A stretch of DNA of 64,000 nucleotides from NCBI RefSeq assembly GCF_964204645.1, contig NC_134031.1, positions 12,378,501-12,442,500 on the forward strand. The letters are read 5' to 3'. The first letter of the stretch is position 1; the number at the start of each line of letters is the position of its first letter. Of the stretch, positions 53,690-64,000 are shown one piece after another. A program made the translations under genes and the position numbers. This stretch comes from Tubulanus polymorphus (lineage: Eukaryota; Nemertea; Palaeonemertea; Tubulaniformes; Tubulanidae). A model generated the notes under the pieces. The model saw only the letters and a list, made by a program, of their open reading frames with translations, was not told the DNA's origin and did no database searches.

Positions 53690-54720
53690 GAACGGCAGCT
53701 TATTGGTTTCAAGGTCGTTGGTGTTTGTACATGGCCACCAGGGGGCATTGAATGACAGAATAACTTAGTATTTCCTTATTATATTGGTTCCCAGGAAGAA
53801 AGCCACTAAATATTTGGATGGATATATGAAAGCTGTGGGTACTGGAGTGTGTAATGGGTATTGTAGTGTGATCTGTGTGCATTTGTGGCCAGCACACAGA
53901 TCACATTGTTCAATGGGGTTTGATCCAGGACTCGCGAGATTTTCAACAACACGGTAGTAACGTGTAATAAATGATGACTTGAATTGCATGACTACCTACC
54001 ACCCCTCAGTATTGTTGGAAAACTAAACGTTCCGCACTGACTAAAAATTAGTAATAATAATTAATAACGTTTTAGAAATGGCCAGAATTTTAACTTAGGT
54101 TCTATCTCATTTTTATTTTACAATTGCGATTGGTATAATTTTTTTTCAAACGGCCGTTAAGGCTTCATGTTTCGTCTGCAATTCACTGCAAATAGTTACG
54201 CAACTACGCACATTTCAGTGTTTTTGGCAGCTATACACTCAATCGGCACCGTTTGTGACTAGCTTCACTGCGGAATTATCATTAATTAACATCGCCATAT
54301 CACATCATCAACTTATATTGTGCCTTAAAACCCTAACAGCCGAAATAATTGAAATGCACACACGATTTCTATCATTGAAAATTGAGAGATTGGCCGTGTT
54401 TGTGTTCTGCTGCTTTGCGTAAATCCTGCGGGGTGGCGCCACCGCACGGAGTGGGGCCGATACGTCTAGGCATATTTTGTTACCATGATCAATTGCAAAG
54501 TAGCTCATGACATGTTCTATGATTGTGGTGAGTTTCAAGGTCATTGGGTTTTGCATGGTCACCAAAGGCGTTGAATAGTAGAAACTATAGTATTTCCATA
54601 TTATATTGGTACCTAGGCATATTCCATATTTTGTTATCACAAACAATAACAGAATTGTAGCTGATGACATGTTCTATGGTTGTGGCGAGTTTCAAGGTTA
54701 TTTGTTGTTTTTGTATTTGA
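53690..54720. repeat. Fragments related to the left part of the 2.24-kb family
   Basis: At 53695-53800 and twice within 54470-54725 the plus strand carries the reverse complement of the block around 12220-12350 (TGGTTTCAAGG / GAGTTTCAAGG, GGCCACCAGGGGGC, ACTTAGTATTTCC). These are diverged, partly tandem copies. A 120-codon frame here is only a by-product. The rest of 53279-53690 and 53800-54470 has no recognised gene. Confidence 0.6.
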
Positions 54721-54889
54721 TCACCTGGGGGCGTTTTTGTCTGCGCATGACTTCATGGCGCAGATTTCTTTAACACAGCTTTATTACTACGCGTAACTAA
54801 ACACAGTCTTTTAGGCTGGGATTGTCACCCATACTCTCCATATGATTGTGTGACAAAACTATGTTCAGCCAAACTATGTTCAGCCAATG

Positions 54890-55245
54890 TTCTACGACAG
54901 TACATCCTCAGGCAGAGATTCCAACCTTATGGCATCATGACCCGATAGGTACGAAACCCTGCCACACTAGACCGAATGCGCAGCCACATGCGCAGCTTGG
55001 ATGATGGCATTATCAGCCATGAAGTCCTATTTTATTTTAGTCCAGGTTTTCTCATTTATAGTTCTTCTGTGAAATCTACCTCAGCGACTATACAATGAGT
55101 AATCTGATTGGTGCCGCTAGTTTTCGTGCGGCACAGCTGCACATGTACCTGCGCATCTGGTCTACTGTGGCAGGGGTTCGTGTTGTGGCTGTGTGTAGCG
55201 ATGCCATCAGGTTCGAATCCCTTCCGAGGGAGGATGATGGTAGTA
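54890..55245 (-). repeat. Composite tRNA-like repeat, copy 2
   Basis: Reverse-complement counterpart of 5340-5695. The B-box word GGTTCGAATCCC is at about 55210 on the plus strand; the second half (54890-55010) carries the opposite-facing, more mutated word (gattccaacct). Confidence 0.6.
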
Positions 55246-55289
55246 GGAATGCAGTTACAGCTCAGAAAACCCGTCATCAAATGATATTA

Positions 55290-56595
55290 TTATGAATCTA
55301 CGAACTTTCATATTTTAACAAAGCCTAGTTCCGATACGGAGCTCAATAAAGAGCCATTTACAGACATCAATTGTTCCCACTATAATTCTTTGTCTACTTT
55401 GAATGTAAATCCTGATGCCCTGATGTTTCATTTGAACATAAGAAGCATCAATAAGGATTTTGATAACCTTAAAATACATTTAAATTCCATGGATCATACC
55501 TTCAAAATCATTGGACTGTCGGAAACTTGGACAAATGATGGCCTTGTAATTCAGCAATGTTTTTAATTAGAAGGGTAAACTAGTAGGCTATTTTCAAGAA
55601 TAGAAGTGATCAAAAAGGTGGCGGTCTAGGTCTCTACATTCACAATTCTTTGAAATTCTCAAATAGTGAAGACGTATCAGTCAGCTATCAACCTTTTGAA
55701 AGTCTCTTTGGTGAAGTCTACAGATAATAAGTTTAACTTTTTATTAGGTGTCGTCTACCGGCTACCGGTCCGAAGTTTATGGATTTTAACTCCGACTTTT
55801 CAGAATCAATCAAATATTCAAAATGCTTCATCATGGGGGATTTTAATATTAATCTACTCAATCCAGCTACTCATAAACCAACCGAAATATTCCTTTCAAA
55901 TTCTTTGTCTAACTCATTTCGACCCCTCATTAATAAAACGTGTCACAAATAAATCGTCGACCTCAATTGATAGCATTCGTACTAACTGCTATCAAAATTA
56001 TGCCATGTTCTCGGGTGTCCTTCTTCATAAGATTTCTGATACCTCCCTCTTTTCACCACGATGTCAAATTTGAAATCAAGAAATAAAGAGCCCAAGTTTG
56101 TCAGCTATCAAAATATCTCGGATTACACAATTGCCTCTTTCAAGCGCAAATTAATGTCACATGATTGGTCTCACATTTATAGCTATACAGATCCAAATCA
56201 AGCCTACACTTCCTTCTTTGACCAATTCAACACAGTGCAGGCTGTGATGGCAAAAGGTACTCAAGTGTGTTATTGATGTCATATCAATACCGCTGGCTCA
56301 TATATTCAATCTCTCAATATTCAATTCAAGCATGTTCACTGGAGTCATACCTGATTCAAAATATCAAAAGTTCTACCCCTTTACAAAAGTGGATATATAC
56401 ACAAATTTTGTAACTATAGGCCCATTTCGATTTTACCTTCAATATCTAAAATATTAGAAAAAATTATTTACAAGGCTTGTCAAATTTCTAGATGTTAATG
56501 AAATTTTGTCGCCACGCCAATTCGGCTTCAGGAAAAACCATTCTACGTACATGGCAATAACAGCAATAGTCAACAATATCAGTGATTCATTAGAC
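55290..56595 (+). pseudogene. LINE endonuclease and N-terminal RT, frameshifted
   Basis: Frames at 55430-56280 carry the EEP endonuclease: FHLNIRSINKDFDNL near 55430, IIGLSETWTND near 55511, then LGVVYRLP near 55745 and degraded blocks. From 56280 to 56595 the pre-palm and fingers of RT follow (PRQFGFRKNHSTYMAI). Same general LINE type as the element at 10.9-16.0 kb, but on the plus strand and with many frameshifts. Confidence 0.8.
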
Positions 56596-57988
56596 AGTGC
56601 ATATTCAACAATTGGTATTTTCGGATTTATCGCGTGCATTCGACACAAAAGATCATGAAATTCTCCTTTCCAAACTCAGTCACTATGGAATCAGGGGTAT
56701 CCCTTTCACATGGTTCTCAAATTATTTATGCAACAGGTCTCAAAAGGTATGTTTCAATGGTGCTTGTTCTTCCACATGTGGAGTTCCACAAGGTTCAATT
56801 TTGGGTCTGATTCTTTTTCTCATTTATATTAATGGCCTACCGAATGCATCCAAAATATTTGATTTTATTATGTTTGCGGATGACACTAATGCTCTTGCCA
56901 GTCATAAAAACTTACCTCATTTAATCGCGGTCATTAATCAAGAACTAGCCCAACTTGATGTTTGGTTTAGGGCAAACAGACTTTCTCTGAACTTATCGAA
57001 AACCCATTTTTTGGTTTTTAGTAGAGTCAAAATAAAACAGCCAATTTTAATCTCTATTAATGATATCAATATCTTGAAAGTATCTGACATTAAATTCCTC
57101 GCAATTCAAATTGATGATCAACTATCATGGAAACTCAGATTCATCAACTTACTTCTAAAGTATCTTGCTGTGTTGGTATCCTTCATAGACTAAGTAGTTA
57201 TTTACCTAATAATGTTTTATACAAAAGTATAATTCTTTTGTAAACTGCCACCTCAGCGACCTGTAACAATTGATGGGGCAATACTTACCCTTCATCGCTT
57301 CAGAAATTGGATCTGCTACAGAAGAAAGTTGTTCGTATCATAAGTAAATCCAACTTTTTGGCCCATACCTCACCTCTTTTCAAGTCCAGTAAAAGTTTGA
57401 AATTGGCTGACATTAATACCTTTCAAATAGCTCAATTTTCATATATTTACATGTAAATGGTAAATTACCAGATTTTTTTCGTAATTTATTTTCAGAAAAT
57501 AGAAATCCATACAACACTCGCTTTAAATCAAACAACAATTTACTAATAGACCGCTATAACTCAAATATTAAGTATTTTTCACTCAATGTAAAAGGCCCAA
57601 AAATTTTGAACAATTTAGACAGCTTCTTCTCTCTTCAAGAGTAAAATTAAAAACTAAACTATTGTCCTCTTATCAGAATGTTTTTCCAATGGTATTTAAC
57701 TTGCAACAGCTTAGGTGACCATTTTTTCTTAGCATGCATAACTTTTTTTTAGTGTAGTTATGCTTCTTAAATGCTTCTTTTTTTTGTGTTGTTTGTTTTT
57801 TCAATCTATCATCTGTAACTATTTTTTTTGGGGTCAGCATATGCAACAAGCCTTGCTTCTATATGTTGTCCAACTGATATATTGTAACATTTTATAATGA
57901 TCATATAATCATATTCATCTTAGAAAACTGATGTACAGGACTATATTATGTTATGATTTATGCAGGAAATAAAGTAAAAATAATAATA
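56596..57988 (+). pseudogene. LINE RT palm, thumb and 3' tail
   Basis: The 198-codon frame 56597-57193 has FSDLSRAFDTKDHEILLSKL, GVPQGSILG and the catalytic MFADDTN. The thumb continues in broken frames (KKVVRIISKSNFLAHTSPLF near 57330). The element ends in an AATAAA-containing stretch and a (TAA) microsatellite at 57975-57990, the usual LINE 3' tail. The 2.24-kb repeat inserted immediately at this tail. Confidence 0.85.
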
Positions 57989-57992
57989 ATTA

Positions 57993-60224
57993 CAAGAGCC
58001 CCAAGGGGCACAATGGCCAGCCTGTCAGATTTGCTTTTTATAAATGATGTAATCTGTGGGTTATATTTATCAATATACACTCCCTGCTCAATATCATTTA
58101 CATAGTAAAATCGTGTGTTAACACAGACAGCAGGAACGAATGTAATATAGAAATACTAAGTTATTGTATTGTTCAACGCCCCCTGGTGGCCATAAAAAAA
58201 CCAATGAGCTTGAAACTCACCTCGATCATAGAACATGTAATGAGCTACAACTTTCCAATTGATTATAGTAGCAAAATATGCTTAAGTATCAATTATGATG
58301 TGGAAAAACTTTTTTCCACCTACGAATGAGTACTGATGACCCCAAGATGGCTGCCAAGTGCGTCATAATTGCCTGGTCAAAAATACCCTCCCGGATATAA
58401 AAGATCCCTTTCCAAAGAATACCCATTACAAATTGCAATGAAACATGGCGCACCATTAGAAAGCTACAGTACTCAGAATTCAGGCCAAAATTGACATTTT
58501 TGGGAACAAAAAAGGTCACAGTACGGCCATCTTGAGTCCGATCGACTCAATTTTTCTCATGCCGATGGGCCCTCGGGGGATACAAATATATACGAATGAT
58601 CAAGGTTATTGATAAAAGTGTCTTCAAAATTTCCCTCGAAAACTTCAAAAATGTGTAAAAAGTGCTGATTTTGGCGAACAACAATGGCTGCCAGTCGGCC
58701 ATCTTGAATCTGACAGGGCCAGTTTTTGGCCTGAAGATGTGTCTAGGGTAGATACACGTATAAAACAAATATCAAGACATTACCTTGAAGCGTCTTCAAA
58801 ACTTTGGAACTCTCACGAACTATCTAGATGGTTATCTCTCGACCTCAATAGCTTCAAGACCCATCTCAAAACAACTTAGTTCCATGCAGCATACCATTAA
58901 CTCTCGGAAAGCGAATTGTATTTAACATTTTTTGGCAGAATAAAATTTGATTGAATTTGCAATTCGGGCACATAGCTAATTAGCATATCAAGGTCATACA
59001 CCCGATTTGGTAAAACCTTTTTTTCGCGAACCTTGCGCAATTGTCAAGGATGAATTTTCTGAAGAGCAAATAAAAATTCCTCCCAAACACCAAATCAACT
59101 AAAGATTTCATAGAAATCGATCTTGAAATACAATTTTAAATCTTAAAATAAAACCCGGAAGTAAAACAGTAGACGATACCGCGGATTCACGTGAACACCT
59201 GATTTCTGTAAACGAAATGTTGGTTGTGACAAAATTGTTCAGACGGTTTTAGGTGGTAATAAGTACGGAAACGTAACGACCATGGTCGACTTATTCGATG
59301 AAATCAGGCCTATGTGATATCCAAATTTTGACTTTTTTATTCTCCAGACCTCACTGATATAGAAATAAAAAATTTTGGTGGTACGAAAGTGCAATCACAG
59401 CGCCGACGGGGACAGAGCCGTGTCAGAGATCGGCGGAGTGAAAATTGAGGTGGACGAACACGAAGAAGTAGGCTATTGCGCTACTTGAATCACGAAAACT
59501 CCTGGCGCGGCCCCAACGCTTTTCGTTGATTAAGTAATACAAATATCATGCAATGGGTTTTCACAATCTACCGCTGGTATTTACCGGATTTCAAAATCAC
59601 TCCAAAATTCAAAGAAACCTCGAAATATCGAACCGGAACACTTCCGGTAGATATCCGCGGCTGCCCAACCGGGAAACTTATTTGTTTCAATAGATATTGA
59701 TAGGATCCATCATCTTCACCCGTCAAGGGATTCGAACCCACTAAGCTAAAGCCATGCCAGAATCGGGTCGGGCCAATCACAGCGCTTGTAACAAACCACA
59801 TTAGGCTTCTGTGGAATTTCCCAGTAAATGGGCCAATCAGCGAACACGTAGCGAACGCGGAAGTATTGTCGCGTGTTGATACATGACGTCATGCGCAAAA
59901 GCGCCAGTAATGAAATCGCGATAATTCACGTGAACAGCTGCTGATATTTTCAGATAAACCAATCACAGGGAAGACACAACTTCCTGATTGGCTGAAAAAA
60001 ATTGAAATTTTCCCGATTTAACTTTCGTGAAAAATGCAGAAAACATTTTTATGAGACCCTATTTCAAAATTCTGCTCGCTACGATTCCGAGAATGGATTA
60101 CGCTTAAATACGTGATTTGTTCGAATATGCCCTCACTTGGCAAGCAAAAGAGCCTTTTGTGTGGAAACCATGTCATTTAAATTCGCTCCATTTGTATAGT
60201 AATAGGCTCAGCCTACGGCTGGCC
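57993..60224. repeat. 2.24-kb TA-flanked interspersed repeat, copy 2
   Basis: Nearly identical along its whole length to 12077-14314, with small indels only (for example a 5-base difference near 59648). TA stands at both sides (57991-57992, 60225-60226). No coding capacity for a transposase is recognised. Confidence 0.9.
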
Positions 60225-61584
60225 TAATAAAGTGTCCAGATTAAAGAGAACTTATATAATCATTTTTAACCATTAAGCCTAAAATGTTGCTTAACGAGGG
60301 GGATGTAACATATCCATGTAAGTTATATATTGGCGAACTCTCTTCAGCTGCCTCATGTCATCCCATAAGGATCATCTATCATAACCTATATCTATTATAT
60401 CATGTTATGCAGTACAGCTTCTACTCCCTCTCTTATGCTGCAACCGCCATACTATGGACACAAATATATCAGTTAATATCAAGAGTGTTTTCTTGTCTTC
60501 ATCGTAATCTAGAGGAAACCATTAAACATGAGAGGTGCGGATCTGCACTTACCCCATGTAAAATCCTAGCCAGTTTACAAAACCCTGTTTTGTGCAGGCG
60601 AATGGTAGGCTTGGTGAATCGAACCCTGGCAAGCGAGGATGAAATATCTCATTACTTTTCGCCCAGACTTCCATGTTTCAGTTCCATGCTTAAGCCGAAG
60701 AATGCAAATAGGCCCACACATGCACACAAATTATATTTTTAGAACAAGAAATATCACTTTTCGAAAAAATGCAATGTCACCCTCTGAACAAATATCTGTT
60801 TAATGAAATTAAGATGTCATGACATAATTTAGGGACTTATAAAATGTGAATAAAGGTTTTTAATTTTACGTACCCTAAGTAAAGGATCTCACTAAACATG
60901 TACTTTTTTATTGATTCTAGGGTGACACGACCTCGAGTAGTATTAGTAGATTCGATAACCTAGTCACCAAACAAAAAAAAACGTAGTTATCACGCGCAAC
61001 ACTGCATCATGATTGCCGGTACATCATGAATATATGAATAGAGGGTTTTCCCTGATGACTCAAATAGACACCCTCATTCAGTACGTTACTGCTATTGACA
61101 GCCGTAAATGGAATTTTTAAATTCACTTCTTTCACTACCCGTCATAGACCCTGTTTATCACAAAGGCCTGGATTCTTAAATAATAACGTGATTTTTAGAT
61201 TTCAACATATTTGTTTATTTAGCCAATCAGTGCCCGGGCGCAAACTGTCAAAGGCTTCCTTTAACACACTTCACAGAGGTTCATGCGCAGAGAAAATAGG
61301 CTGCCAAAATAGTTCCCACATCGACAATTCTTTTCACTATCACAAGAGGAACCTGGGCCATTTCACCTGAACTAATCAGGGTTTGGCCTACCCAACCAAT
61401 GCTAGCTTCCGTGGGCCCTTTAGATACCTGTTCATTGATTACAGGCGCATCAACATGTATCACATTTACATGTACATGTATGACATGTACATGTAAGCAG
61501 TGAAAAGACTTTGTGTTATTTTGCTAATTTAAGAATTGCATGAATGCGACTCGTTAATTGAGGTTATCGGCTTAGGACAAAGCT
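60225..61584. other. Spacer, no gene recognised
   Basis: A 152-codon frame at 60284-60742 begins with MLLNEGDVTYPCKLY and is Cys/His/Leu-rich without any known motif; chance cannot be excluded. A palindromic ACATGT/TACATGTA run is at about 61455-61496. Nothing else stands out. Confidence 0.35.
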
Positions 61585-61725
61585 TTTGTCGGGAGATTTA
61601 AAGAGACACTAGCTAGAGATGATAATGTGCGATTGACATTAAATTTCTCTCAGCTGTCTTAACAGCAGCTAAGCAAAAATCTGCAGATGGCATTTTAATT
61701 TGGTGCATAGCGCTGCTATAAATCA
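61585..61725. repeat. Dispersed repeat, partner of 19265-19400
   Basis: Shares GGAGATTTAAAG, GATGATAATG, AAATTTCTC, CAGCTGTCTTAACAG and GCATTTTAATTT words in the same order with the copy at 19265. Confidence 0.6.
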
Positions 61726-61904
61726 TCAAAATCAAGGAGAGTGGTCCATATTTATTTGAGGCGACAGAACTCTCACATCAGCACGCCTATTATGCAGCGT
61801 ATTTAATCAGTGAATTTAACTCTCTGATACAGGGCCTTGGCTAATTAGGTGAAACATTAAGAAATCCACATACTTTAGGCTAAAAACTGCACACTTATTG
61901 GCAA

Positions 61905-62115
61905 ACCTTAAGGAAGCTACAGGTCTCGGAATTCAGGCCAAAATGGACATTTTTGGGCACAATAAAGGTCACAGGACGGCCATCTCGAGTCCAATCGACC
62001 CAATTTTTCTCGTGCTGATGGACCCTTTGGGCATAGAAATATATGTAAAACATCAAGATAATTGATTGAAGAGTCTTCAAAATTTTCCTCGAAAACTTCT
62101 AAGGGATCAAAAAGT
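61905..62115 (+). repeat. Diverged internal fragment of the 2.24-kb family
   Basis: Matches the 12545-12735 part (AATTCAGGCCAAAAT, GGACATTTTTGGG, GGCCATCTCGAGTCC, CCTCGAAAACTTC) with many differences. Flanking 62116-63080 holds no recognised gene. Confidence 0.75.
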
Positions 62116-63084
62116 AAACGCAATAGCCTGCTGGGACTTAAGTCACAAGTGGGCTAAAAACTTACCACAAAAACTGTTTTACCAACTAAATTGTTCAGAA
62201 ATGAAGCTTTTGAGGTTTGCTGTAAAATCTGGGATTTACCAACAATAGAAACTACACAAACTTTATCATCTAATTCCTTGAAATCACTGAAAAAACAAAG
62301 GAATCCACATTAATCCTTTCACTGCCATTATTTTTCAATCAATTAACCCTCTCCAGCAACTTATAATTAAAGGTTCTTGCAGGTGCGATCCAGGTTGCCT
62401 TCCATGCCTTCAGGCAGTCAAAATTTTTAAGTGCCCTTCAAAAATCAAAGTAAATAATTTTTTTCTAAACTCTGAGAAAAAATGATTGCCTCTGGCATGC
62501 TTTCAAGCACGAAGTAGGGGTTTTACGATGAAATTCGAGGGGGAGGGGTAAGATTGATCATCTGATGTCGCTACAGGGATTCAAATCTTCTACTCCATGA
62601 CAGTCATCATTGGTCTACAGCTGCAGGTTCTGAGCATTTGGCAGAACGTACTGCATGGCTCTATTGTCACAGCAATCCATATGTTGTACTCTTTAGAACT
62701 GTTTTACATCTGTACATGACGTGTTTAAGAGAACAAAAATCTTTTTCAATGATTCGCTATATAAATCAAAATGCCAGAGAAAGAAAGAAAAATGATAAAT
62801 GAAGAAAATGCTGGAGAGTGAGGCAAAGAAGTGCCGGACTACACATCCAGGGCTAGGTACGTTTTTTTACATTTCCATAAAAACCAATTCAATTCATTCA
62901 GAATATTTTATTGCAGGCCAACAAGGCTCTCTGCCATTCACGAAATTAAAGGATTGCCAACAATTGTCACTTTTATTCATGCTTTTAAAGGGCACTTAGT
63001 TTCTTTGGTGTAGAAATAGAAGAAAAAAGGGCATTAATATTTTCAATCCAAAAAAGGTTGAATATGAATGGGATATCCAATGAT

Positions 63085-63430
63085 CCCCTGTTACATTTGG
63101 ACATCCAGAAGCACGCAATGTATGAGAAATCGCGGAGCGGTAACCTTTGATAGTTATAACCTGCAAACCTTTTACTACAAATAGGTGCAGTAAAAAATCT
63201 GCCAATTGAGCTACAGAGGGTGAGCATGGATCAATTTCCCCTGCAGCACACCAATCCGTAAAATGACCCCATTTGGCACCGTAAATGGTACTTGTTGATG
63301 GCCGCTTAGATCCTGCGATAAAGGAGGCAGCCTGTTCTGAAAAGCCTGAAGCTGACAAGGATCGCTGGACGATGGCCAGGCGAGCTGATTTGTTGATACC
63401 CGAAGGCTTACTAGAAACGGGGAACCATCG
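63085..63430 (-). pseudogene. Tyrosine-recombinase N-terminal domain fragment
   Basis: Minus-strand frame (Leu codon at 63358 in the middle) reads LAIVQRSLSASGFSEQAASF, STSTIYGAKWGHFTDWC, SVAQLADFLLHLF and TIKGYRSAISHTLRASG. This is the SAM-like core-binding domain of DIRS/Ngaro-type or related tyrosine recombinases. The catalytic domain is absent, the frame running into unrelated sequence after about 63090. Confidence 0.75.
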
Positions 63431-63462
63431 ATGAAATTCATTAAAACTCCAAAGATAAGTAA

Positions 63463-63867
63463 CATTCCAACTGGAGCGAACTTACCGGAAGCAAAATATA
63501 TATTATACACACAGGTATCAATGATCTGAGAGATAGGGTTCAAGCGAACGATCTCGCTAATGACATCTGTGCGCGAGTAAAAGAGTTTCCGAATAACCTT
63601 AAACTTGTTATCTCTCTCCCTCTGGTTACAGAGAGGAAGGATCTTAATTCCCGTATCTACTGTTTTAACGAAACGGTTTACAACGACTTATGCAATCATG
63701 CGAACATTTATTGGGTTAACAATGACAATTTAATCCACGCAAAGCCATGTAAAGCTGGCGGGAACCAGAATATTTTTGCTGCAAACCTTATCCGAAGCCT
63801 TAAACTGATTACCCCGAGAAAAAATGATACACCAATATTTACCAAACCGAGACAAGTTCCGAATTGA
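63463..63867 (+). CDS. SGNH/GDSL-hydrolase-like frame without a clear start
   Basis: An open frame of about 134 codons not beginning with Met. It reads IIHTGINDLRDRVQANDLAN (the G-x-N-D block of SGNH hydrolases), LKLVISLPLVTERKDLNSRI, CFNETVYNDLC, and ends with FTKPRQVPN and TGA. Such domains occur in proteins of invertebrate retroelements. The catalytic Ser block upstream is not seen, so it is a fragment. It faces away from the recombinase fragment beside it. Confidence 0.55.
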   Translation, partial: HSNWSELTGSKIYIIHTGINDLRDRVQANDLANDICARVKEFPNNLKLVISLPLVTERKDLNSRIYCFNETVYNDLCNHANIYWVNNDNLIHAKPCKAGGNQNIFAANLIRSLKLITPRKNDTPIFTKPRQVPN

Positions 63868-64000
63868 CCAAGAAGGGGAGCACAGTATCAGCAGTCAGAA
63901 AAAACATTTCTCTGAGGATCAGTTCCTGCAAATGCTCGCGAATGCTCTTGCGTCAAAACAGTAACACTCAAAAAAATATGCCAGGCTCGATAAATTACGA

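Noticed and set aside
54308-54670. 120-codon minus-strand frame
   Set aside because: It covers diverged copies of a dispersed repeat and has no domain.
60284-60742. 152-codon open frame as a host gene
   Set aside because: No recognisable domain, no splice or promoter support, and frames of this size can occur by chance in so much repeat-derived DNA; left as spacer.

Overview
The window is repeat-dominated DNA from an animal genome, most likely a marine invertebrate. The case rests on the kinds of element present: BEL/Pao LTR retrotransposons, non-LTR retrotransposons with AP-endonuclease-like and reverse transcriptase domains, Penelope-like elements with a GIY-YIG nuclease, a Helitron, a Polinton/Maverick and a tyrosine-recombinase fragment. 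Canonical GT-AG splice signals and AT-rich spacers agree with this. I found no convincing conserved host gene, so the species cannot be named from this sequence.

Layout. 1-1.8 kb: end of a BEL/Pao pol gene and a candidate LTR. 3.5-4.2 kb: diverged repeat. 5.3-5.7 kb: composite tRNA-like repeat. 6.1-10.5 kb: a decayed second BEL/Pao element on the minus strand. 10.9-16.0 kb: a minus-strand LINE split by a 2.24-kb TA-flanked non-coding element (12077-14314), whose near-identical sister lies at 57993-60224. 17.9-18.8 kb: an unrecognised broken coding region. 21969-24115: a DNA transposon with 33-bp terminal inverted repeats and a 7-bp target duplication, holding a zinc-finger exon and a possible convergent spliced gene. 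25007-46512: a decayed Helitron (HUH Rep plus PIF1 helicase) with a recognisable 3' hairpin and CTAG end. 47203-49451: two Penelope-like fragments in inverted orientation, with hammerhead ribozyme motifs. 55.3-58.0 kb: a second LINE. 63.1-63.9 kb: a tyrosine-recombinase fragment and an SGNH-hydrolase-like frame.

The centrepiece is a boundary-complete 17,343-bp Polinton (26614-43956). It has about 766-bp terminal inverted repeats and an exact 6-bp target duplication (CCTCTA), and it sits inside the Helitron Rep gene between the HUH motif and the paired tyrosines. Its rightward genes are a zinc-finger protein, an HNH endonuclease, two small proteins, a chromodomain integrase and an A32/FtsK-type packaging ATPase. 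Its leftward genes are protein-primed DNA polymerase B, a small basic protein, penton-like minor capsid, a row of small membrane proteins, a conserved Polinton protein, acidic and coiled-coil proteins, a major capsid protein candidate and a zinc-finger protein. This is a virus-like plan: replication and integration modules plus a capsid and packaging module.

Several genes are broken by single indels, in-frame stops or one internal deletion, so the copy looks inactive. Even so it preserves apparent gene-start motifs in two classes, exact 8-nt gene overlaps, a coding start carried in both terminal repeats, and terminal sub-palindromes. A 248-bp fold-back carrying two opposed hammerhead-ribozyme motifs has inserted into one Polinton gene, giving three levels of nesting: ribozyme fold-back in Polinton in Helitron.
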